Assembly: GCF_023838525.1 (NCBI RefSeq)
Contig: NZ_JAHUQD010000003.1
Coordinates: forward strand, 62,001 to 126,000
Reading direction: 5' to 3'
Length of the DNA stretch: 64,000 nt
From: Caldicoprobacter algeriensis
GTDB taxonomy: Bacteria; Bacillota; Clostridia; Caldicoprobacterales; Caldicoprobacteraceae
Below the pieces are notes generated by a model. It saw nothing but the letters and a program-made list of their open reading frames with translations, searched no databases and had not been told where the DNA came from. This document shows positions 58,559 to 64,000 of this stretch, one piece after another; position 1 is the first letter of the stretch; each line of letters opens with the position of its first letter. The translations under genes and the position numbers were made by a program.

Positions 58559-58596
58559 CCTCCTTGTTTTTTTAACCGGGGTAGCTGCGACCCGGG
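58559..58596 (-). promoter_or_regulatory. preQ1-I riboswitch
   Basis: On the minus strand GGGTCGCAGCTACCCC is followed by GGTTAAAAAAACAAGGAGG, closely matching the class I preQ1 aptamer (GGGTCGCAGTAACCCC-like stem loop, then the A-rich pseudoknot strand). The final AAGGAGG is the ribosome site of queT, so preQ1 binding should block translation. Confidence 0.92.
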
Positions 58597-58603
58597 CAAG
58601 CTT

Positions 58604-58652
58604 TTGTCCGCTTGCTTTTATACATTATAATACTTTTTCGTGGTGATGGGAA
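58604..58652. promoter_or_regulatory. Overlapping divergent promoters between queT and the Mur-ligase-like gene
   Basis: Minus strand: TTCCCA, 17 nt, TATAAT (58624-58629), starting just before the riboswitch. Plus strand: TTGTCC (58604), 16 nt, TATAAT (58626-58631). The shared ATTATAAT serves both directions. Confidence 0.5.
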
Positions 58653-58758
58653 GCCTTTTATTTTGAGTATGCACTTGAGGGAAGATTACAAAATAGTAGT
58701 CTTTGAAAAAAAACTATGTTATAATGAATTAATAAAAATATTGAAAAGGTGGAGTTGT

Positions 58759-60153
58759 ATGCTTTTAAAGGAACTTCTGGCGAGTACACCTGTTTATGAA
58801 CTGATAGGTTTTCGGAAAATTGATATAACAGGGATTACTGTTGATCCTGAAGAAGTAAAAAAAGGCTATCTATTCATCTATGATCCCGAGATGACCCAGT
58901 TTCCCTATGAGGAGGCAGTGAAGTGCGCTGTCGAAAGAGGGGCTGTAGCCATATGTATCGGGCAGGATCAGGAGATAATTCCTTTAAACGCAACTTTTAT
59001 CAAAACTTACCACATCAATCGATTTATATCGGCGGTTGCCAGAAATTTTTATCATAATCCTTCTCAAATCCTAGAGCTTGTGGGTATTACGGGTTCTCAT
59101 GGCAAAAGCACTGTCGGCTGGATGATCAAGTCGGTGCTGGATGCATCAAAACAGGATGGCGTGATCATCGGCAACACCTATTGCCAGATGGGCGATCAAC
59201 CTTGCAGGCTCTTTAAGAATGCCATCTTCCCTCTGACATTGAATCCTTTATTGCATGAAGCCATTGAAAAGGGCATTCGCATCGGTGTGGTAGAATGCTC
59301 ATATACCGCTATTGTTAAGGACTTGCTGAGGCATATATGGTTTGACAGCATAATCTATACCGACCTTTACACATATTTTCAGAATCACAGGGCTGACAGC
59401 CATTATCTGGAGATAAGGAAAACTTTGATAGATCACCTGAAGGGCGTAAACTCGCCCATAATTCTGAATGTGGATGATTATTATGCCAATCAGCTTAAAG
59501 GGCGTACAGTAGTAGGGTACGGCATTTGCCATAAAAGCTATGTCTATGCGCAGAATATACATTTAACGCCGCATGGCAGCCGTTTTACCGTAAAAACTTC
59601 ACAGGGTAGCTGGGATATCGTACTCAATGTGCCCGGGATACACAACGTGTATAATGCCTTGGCAACCATTGCCTGGTGCTTAAAGAAAGGCATGGATGTG
59701 GAGCTTGTGCGACGGGGGCTTGAGAATTTCGAGAGTGGAGTGCCTGTTGAGATAGGAAATGACGATTACAGGAATGTAGATATATACGTAAGGGATATGG
59801 TGGATGTGAATGAGCTTAATGCTTTGTATTCGGAGTTGAAGGCCGAAACGAAAGGCAAAATGGTGACGCTTTTTCCTGTGGGCGGGCGCATTGATGTATC
59901 GAAATACAGGGAGATAGGACAAGTAGTCAATCGCCATAGTAATCACTGTATACTGGTGACCGATTATGCTTCCCATAGCTCCATGGACAAGGCTTTTAAT
60001 ATAGCGCAGCAAATGGGAAATACAGTTATAGGACATGAGATGGATTGTTACAAGGCCATTCAAAAGGCTGTGGAGGTAGCTGGGGAAAACGGCTGTGTAC
60101 TGGTGTTATCTCCACCCGATTTTAACGAGAGATTCAGCACCGTAATTTCTTAA
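58759..60153 (+). CDS. Divergent MurE-like Mur-ligase-family protein
   Basis: ATP-dependent amide-bond ligase fold. 464 residues from ATG 58759 (AAGGTGGAG upstream); the longer frame to 58612 passes through the promoter region. It has the MurE-type N-terminal domain, a Mur P-loop (GITGSHGKST, about residues 109-118), a central domain with the likely carbamylated Lys (HYLEIRKTLIDHL), and a short C-terminal domain. It lacks the DNPR motif that selects diaminopimelate in MurE (the place reads TDYASH), so it is probably not cell-wall MurE. Substrate unknown. It lies just before three M42 peptidase genes. Confidence 0.75.
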   Translation: MLLKELLASTPVYELIGFRKIDITGITVDPEEVKKGYLFIYDPEMTQFPYEEAVKCAVERGAVAICIGQDQEIIPLNATFIKTYHINRFISAVARNFYHNPSQILELVGITGSHGKSTVGWMIKSVLDASKQDGVIIGNTYCQMGDQPCRLFKNAIFPLTLNPLLHEAIEKGIRIGVVECSYTAIVKDLLRHIWFDSIIYTDLYTYFQNHRADSHYLEIRKTLIDHLKGVNSPIILNVDDYYANQLKGRTVVGYGICHKSYVYAQNIHLTPHGSRFTVKTSQGSWDIVLNVPGIHNVYNALATIAWCLKKGMDVELVRRGLENFESGVPVEIGNDDYRNVDIYVRDMVDVNELNALYSELKAETKGKMVTLFPVGGRIDVSKYREIGQVVNRHSNHCILVTDYASHSSMDKAFNIAQQMGNTVIGHEMDCYKAIQKAVEVAGENGCVLVLSPPDFNERFSTVIS

Positions 60154-60183
60154 GGCTTGACGCAATTAGTAAGGAGGATAGAT

Positions 60184-61236
60184 ATGGAAATCAAGGATTT
60201 TCTGGCCAAGCTGGTGGCCGTGCCGGGGATATCGGGCAACGAAGAGGTGGCTGCACAGCTCATATCCCAGGCGTTTGAGCCATACTGCCAGGAGGTCAGG
60301 ATAGATCGCTTTTATAATGTGTACGGCCGTAAGACCGACGTCATAAGAGATGATATGCCCAAGGTCATGATTACTGCCCACATGGACGAGATAGGCCTTA
60401 TGGTGACCGATATTGACGAAAGGGGTTTTATAAGGTTCACCACCGTGGGCGGGGTGGATCCACGCATACTGCTGGCTCAGGAAGTGGAGGTCCATGGAAG
60501 GCAAAAGCTGTTTGGCGTCATTGGAGCCAGGCCCCCTCATATCCAGCAAAGGGAAGACGCCAAGAAAGCCATAAAGATAAAGGATATGGCCATAGATGTA
60601 GGGTTACCTTATGAAAAGGTGAAGGAACTTGTCAACATAGGCGATGCCATCACCTTTGTAAGCCCGTTGACTGATTTGAGGGGACAGATGGTCAGCGGAA
60701 AGTCACTGGATGACAGAGCGGGAGTGGCAGTGCTCCTTCAGACCATGAAGGAGCTGGATGCCCTGCGCTTTGCTGCCGATGTGTTCTTTGTAGCCACCGT
60801 TCAAGAAGAGGTGGGCGTGCGGGGAGCTACCATAAGCGCATACAAGGTTGAGCCCGATATAGGGATTGCGGTAGATGTCACCCATGGCGATATGCCGGAT
60901 GCGCCCAGGGACGAGACCTTTTCCTTGAATAAGGGGCCGGTCATTGCGGTAGGGCCAAACATGCACCCCAAGCTGACGCAAAAGCTGATGGACGTGGCCA
61001 AGGAATACGGGATGGATTACATGGTAGAGGTGGAACCAAGGCCCACCGGTACCGATGCTCGGGCCATTCAGATATCCCGTCGGGGGGTTCCGACCGTTCT
61101 CATCGAGATACCTTTGAGGTACATGCACACGACTGTGGAGACTTTGAATTTGAGCAACATCAAGCAGGCGGCGAGATTGCTGGCGCGTTTTATCGCTTCG
61201 CTGAAGGAGGATTGGAAAGAATGGCTGGGTTACTGA
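60184..61236 (+). CDS. M42-family metallo-aminopeptidase (first of three)
   Basis: Dinuclear-metal peptidase of the FrvX/glutamyl-aminopeptidase group, typically a dodecameric shell for peptide breakdown. 350 residues from ATG 60184, after AAGGAGG. Metal and catalytic residues are visible in ITAHMDEIGLM, SLDDRAGVAV, ATVQEEVGVRG, AVDVTHGD and RYMHTTVE. Its stop overlaps the next gene by 16 nt. Confidence 0.94.
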   Translation: MEIKDFLAKLVAVPGISGNEEVAAQLISQAFEPYCQEVRIDRFYNVYGRKTDVIRDDMPKVMITAHMDEIGLMVTDIDERGFIRFTTVGGVDPRILLAQEVEVHGRQKLFGVIGARPPHIQQREDAKKAIKIKDMAIDVGLPYEKVKELVNIGDAITFVSPLTDLRGQMVSGKSLDDRAGVAVLLQTMKELDALRFAADVFFVATVQEEVGVRGATISAYKVEPDIGIAVDVTHGDMPDAPRDETFSLNKGPVIAVGPNMHPKLTQKLMDVAKEYGMDYMVEVEPRPTGTDARAIQISRRGVPTVLIEIPLRYMHTTVETLNLSNIKQAARLLARFIASLKEDWKEWLGY

Positions 61237-62243
61237 AAATGCTAACTGAGGTCGGGGGCGTATCTGGGGATGAAGGCCGGGTTCGCCAGCTTATAAGGCA
61301 GGAAGCATCACCTTTTGTCGATGACATATACACTGACAGGATGGGCAACCTTATCGCCTATAAGAAGGGCACAAACAGCGACAAAAAGGTCATGCTGTGC
61401 GCTCACATGGATGAAGTGGGGTTTATAATAACCGGAATAGGCGAGGATGGCATGTTGAAGTTCAAGATGGTAGGGGGAATAGACCCTCGCGTTCTGGTGT
61501 CCAAAAGGGTGCTGGTGGGCGAAAAAGGATATACTGGGGTGCTGGGGATCAAGGCCATTCACCTTCAAGAGCCCGAGGAACGTGAGCACGCCGTTAAAGT
61601 GAAGCAGATGTACATAGACATAGGCGCTACCTCAAAGGAGGATGCCTCTCAGGTAGTAAAGCCGGGAGATTATGCGGTGTTTGACAGCCGATATGTGGAG
61701 TTTGGTGACAACAAGGTTAAGGCCAAGGCGCTGGACGATAGAGCAGGCTGTGCAGTGCTCATCGAGCTTATAAAGCAAAAGCAAAGGTATGATTTTGACT
61801 TATATGCCTGCTTCAGCGTTCAGGAAGAGGTGGGCTTAAGGGGAGCCGAGGTTTTGGGATACAGCATAAACCCCGATATAGCCATAGTGGTTGAGGCTAC
61901 CACCTGCTCCGATGTTCCCGGTGTAGAGGAACACCTCTATACTACTTTAATGGGGAAAGGTCCTGCCATCACCATCATGGACAGTGCCTCTTATGCAAAC
62001 AAGGAATTGGTGGAAATGCTTATAAATACAGCCCAAAAGAAAGGGATACCCTTTCAGCTAAAAAAGGGGGCATCGGGCGGCAATGATGCCGGCAGGATCC
62101 ATTTGGCCAGGGAAGGCGTAAAGACGGTAACGGTATCCATACCCTGTCGCTACATACACAGTCCATCTTCAGTTATGGATTTAACTGATTACAAGAATAC
62201 AATACGCTTGATATCAGCTTTTCTGAAAGGATGTGAATTGTAA
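61221..62243 (+). CDS. M42-family metallo-aminopeptidase (second of three)
   Basis: 340 residues from ATG 61221, 10 nt after AGGAGG. Active-site elements: CAHMDEVGFI, ALDDRAGCAV, SVQEEVGLRG, VVEATTCSD and RYIHSPSS. The acidic substrate pocket region differs from the first copy (VEATTCSD against VDVTHGD), so the paralogues may prefer different N-terminal residues. Overlaps the third gene by 1 nt (TAATG). Confidence 0.94.
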   Translation: MAGLLKMLTEVGGVSGDEGRVRQLIRQEASPFVDDIYTDRMGNLIAYKKGTNSDKKVMLCAHMDEVGFIITGIGEDGMLKFKMVGGIDPRVLVSKRVLVGEKGYTGVLGIKAIHLQEPEEREHAVKVKQMYIDIGATSKEDASQVVKPGDYAVFDSRYVEFGDNKVKAKALDDRAGCAVLIELIKQKQRYDFDLYACFSVQEEVGLRGAEVLGYSINPDIAIVVEATTCSDVPGVEEHLYTTLMGKGPAITIMDSASYANKELVEMLINTAQKKGIPFQLKKGASGGNDAGRIHLAREGVKTVTVSIPCRYIHSPSSVMDLTDYKNTIRLISAFLKGCEL

Positions 62244-63235
62244 TGAAGGAGCTTCTGAAAAAACTGACAGAGACATACGGCCCTTCAGGCAATGAGGAGA
62301 TTATTAGGGACGTTATCCGTCAGGAGATTGAGAATTTTGTGGACGAGATAAGGGTAGATGCGCTGGGTAACCTGATAGCGGTCAGAAAGGGCAGCGGCAA
62401 AAAGGTCATGCTGGCCGCTCACATGGATCAGATAGGGTTTATGGTAACCCATATCGATGATAAAGGATTTTTGAGGTTTACAAGGGTTGGCGGAGTCTCG
62501 GTCAGGGACAGCATACACCGCAGGGTGATTTTCAAAAATGGGGTCACCGGCGTGATAAGCTATGAAGAGGAGATTGACGATATAAGAGACATCAAATTTG
62601 AGAGGATGTACATCGATATCGGGGCTTCCAGCCGTGAACAGGCGGAAAGCATGGTATCCATAGGGGATGTGGCGGTCTATCACTCGGCCTTTTCGGAAAA
62701 TTGCGGCAGATATATCGGAAAGGCCATGGACGACAGGGCGGGATGTGCGCTGCTCATAGAGGCTGCAAAGCGGCTTCAGGCTTCGCCCCATGAGATATAC
62801 TTCGTGTTTACAGTGCAGGAGGAGCTGGGGGTCAGGGGTGCAAAGACCTCCGCATATGCGTTGAACCCCGATATCGGGATTGCGGTGGATGTCACGCTGA
62901 CAGGGGATACGCCAAAATCCAGGCCCATGGCTGTAAAGCTGGGGGGTGGGCCTGCTATTAAAATAAAGGATGCTTTGGTGCTGGCACATCCCAGGGTCAG
63001 AAGTTTGATGGTGAGCAGGGCACAGGAAGCCGGAATACCTTATCAGATGGAGATACTGGATGCCGGCGGTACCGATGCCGGGGCCATTCACCTTACCAGA
63101 GAAGGTATTCCTTCGGGAGTCCTTTCCATACCGTGCCGGCATGTCCACAGTGACAGCGAGATGGTGGATGCATCTGATATGGAAAACGGTGTAAAGCTTA
63201 TGCTGCATATATTGGAGGGTGAAATAGAAGTTTAA
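62243..63235 (+). CDS. M42-family metallo-aminopeptidase (third of three)
   Basis: 330 residues, starting at the ATG that overlaps the previous stop. Active-site elements: AAHMDQIGFM (Gln where the other two have Glu), AMDDRAGCAL, TVQEELGVRG, AVDVTLTGD and RHVHSDSE. All metal ligands look intact. The three genes are translationally coupled and could form mixed TET-like complexes. Confidence 0.93.
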   Translation: MKELLKKLTETYGPSGNEEIIRDVIRQEIENFVDEIRVDALGNLIAVRKGSGKKVMLAAHMDQIGFMVTHIDDKGFLRFTRVGGVSVRDSIHRRVIFKNGVTGVISYEEEIDDIRDIKFERMYIDIGASSREQAESMVSIGDVAVYHSAFSENCGRYIGKAMDDRAGCALLIEAAKRLQASPHEIYFVFTVQEELGVRGAKTSAYALNPDIGIAVDVTLTGDTPKSRPMAVKLGGGPAIKIKDALVLAHPRVRSLMVSRAQEAGIPYQMEILDAGGTDAGAIHLTREGIPSGVLSIPCRHVHSDSEMVDASDMENGVKLMLHILEGEIEV

Positions 63236-63238
63236 GTT

Positions 63239-64000
63239 ATGATTGTACTTCATGTAGCTTGGACGGGCAGGAGTTTCTTTATATGGGCTGAACAGGAGCC
63301 CGATCGTTGTATCCAAAAAAGGAGGGGAAGGCCGCCGAAAAATCCAGGGGGCATGCCTCACACCTTCCAAGCTCCTGTAAGCAAAATCGTTTCATTGCTT
63401 TCTCTTTTATACCCCGGTGTCGATTGGGGCAAAGTAGCCAAAGAGGACAAAATATGGATCTTGTTGCCTACCGGAAAGCGTATGCCGCTGCCTTCACCGG
63501 GGTTATCTGCGGAATCCGAAAATGGGGAATACAAGTTGGCCGGTTGGGAGATAACCGGCTTGTCTGTTCCTATATCCGCTTTCATTGAAGGTATAGTGGC
63601 GTCTAACTACGACGAGCAGTACGGCGATGAGAAAGATAGCGGCGGTGACCGTTTAATTTTTGGAGATGACTGGAATTTTTGGGTGTTGTGTGGACGGTTT
63701 GTGCTGCGCATGCTGTGCCGCCAGAAATTCATTCCCTCCTTGGCTCCAGGGGAAGAGGGAGGGGTGGTTGCTGTATGGCAGCCGGTTTTTGAGGACCCAG
63801 AGGACCGCGGGATTTTAAAACGGCTTATAAGCGCTATGCCGCCGGTATGCTGTGGCATGATTAAGCAACCGAAGCAACATGCTGAACTGGCAATGCCTTG
63901 TGAAGTTATAATGGACTATTTGCGTGTGGCCACCGATGAGCTCATACGTACGTGGCTGGGCGATGTCAGCCCACTTGATCAAAATGCCCCTGTTGAGAGA
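63239..64000 (+). CDS. SNF2-family DEAD/DEAH helicase, N-terminal region (3' partial)
   Basis: An open frame from ATG 63239, 3 nt after the M42 stop, to the window end (254 codons with no stop). It starts MIVLHVAWTGRSFFIWAEQ and contains GRPPKNPGGMPHTFQAP, DDWNFWVLCGRFVLRMLCRQ and LIRTWLGDVSPLD, matching the N-terminal accessory domain that precedes the helicase core in large bacterial SNF2 proteins. Helicase motifs would lie beyond the window. The ribosome site is weak, suggesting coupling to the upstream peptidase gene. Confidence 0.85.
   Translation, partial: MIVLHVAWTGRSFFIWAEQEPDRCIQKRRGRPPKNPGGMPHTFQAPVSKIVSLLSLLYPGVDWGKVAKEDKIWILLPTGKRMPLPSPGLSAESENGEYKLAGWEITGLSVPISAFIEGIVASNYDEQYGDEKDSGGDRLIFGDDWNFWVLCGRFVLRMLCRQKFIPSLAPGEEGGVVAVWQPVFEDPEDRGILKRLISAMPPVCCGMIKQPKQHAELAMPCEVIMDYLRVATDELIRTWLGDVSPLDQNAPVER

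Noticed and set aside
62285-63370. 361-codon minus-strand frame opposite the third M42 peptidase
   Set aside because: The + strand is a clear M42 gene with all metal motifs; the antisense frame has no start site or family resemblance.
63307-63588. 93-codon + frame at the right end
   Set aside because: The overlapping frame from 63239 is open to the window end and matches SNF2 N-terminal regions, so this frame is a shadow.

Overview
The window is one stretch of chromosome from an anaerobic, endospore-forming Clostridia-type Bacillota. Spore formation is suggested by LonB, a BofC-like protein and the SCIFF peptide. Anaerobic life is suggested by the oxygen-independent class III ribonucleotide reductase NrdD/NrdG, a HemZ-type radical-SAM enzyme, sodium-pump decarboxylase subunits and a membrane pyrophosphatase. 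Gene content and order resemble thermophilic Clostridia, but I cannot name a genus from sequence alone. I see no rRNA, tRNA, prophage or CRISPR array. The window begins inside clpX and ends inside a SNF2-family helicase gene.

Layout. 1-5.8 kb: proteolysis block clpX-lonB-lon. 5.8-10.4 kb: poorly characterised genes (a beta-propeller/coiled-coil protein, a Cys-containing protein, a 55-residue membrane protein, and an unknown protein coupled to a CBS-GGDEF protein). 10.4-14 kb: ion-pump block (decarboxylase beta and gamma subunits, then H+-pyrophosphatase). 14-17.6 kb: a DUF134 protein facing nrdG-nrdD, which are transcribed leftward behind paired NrdR-like boxes. 17.7-19.5 kb: a LacI-type regulator with two operator-like palindromes, followed by a decayed GH38 alpha-mannosidase.

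19.5-28.6 kb: the yebC-bofC-ruvCAB neighbourhood, with proBA and argG-argH lying between bofC and ruvC. 28.9-44.2 kb: queA-tgt-yajC-TIGR04086-scfA-secD-secF-recJ-apt-rel-dtd-MBL-hemZ-PPC. It links tRNA queuosine modification, protein export, DNA repair and the stringent response. The SCIFF precursor scfA has no maturase gene beside it. 44.2-51 kb: a T-box leader, hisS and aspS, then tcdA, an RseC-like gene, trxA and glyA. 51.3-56.2 kb: rarA, then iscR-iscS-iscU-mnmA for Fe-S assembly and tRNA thiolation. 56.4-64 kb: a PfkB sugar kinase; leftward queT-queF behind a preQ1-I riboswitch; a divergent Mur-ligase-like gene; three tandem M42 peptidases; and the start of the SNF2 gene.

The least expected structures are: a 142-bp MITE-like insertion with 9-bp direct repeats that appears to have replaced the end of queT and split it from queF; the orphan SCIFF peptide; a hairpin covering the bofC start; a T-box before hisS that contains no CAC triplet but has a GAC in a plausible specifier position; and the MurE-like protein without the usual DNPR motif next to three M42 peptidases.
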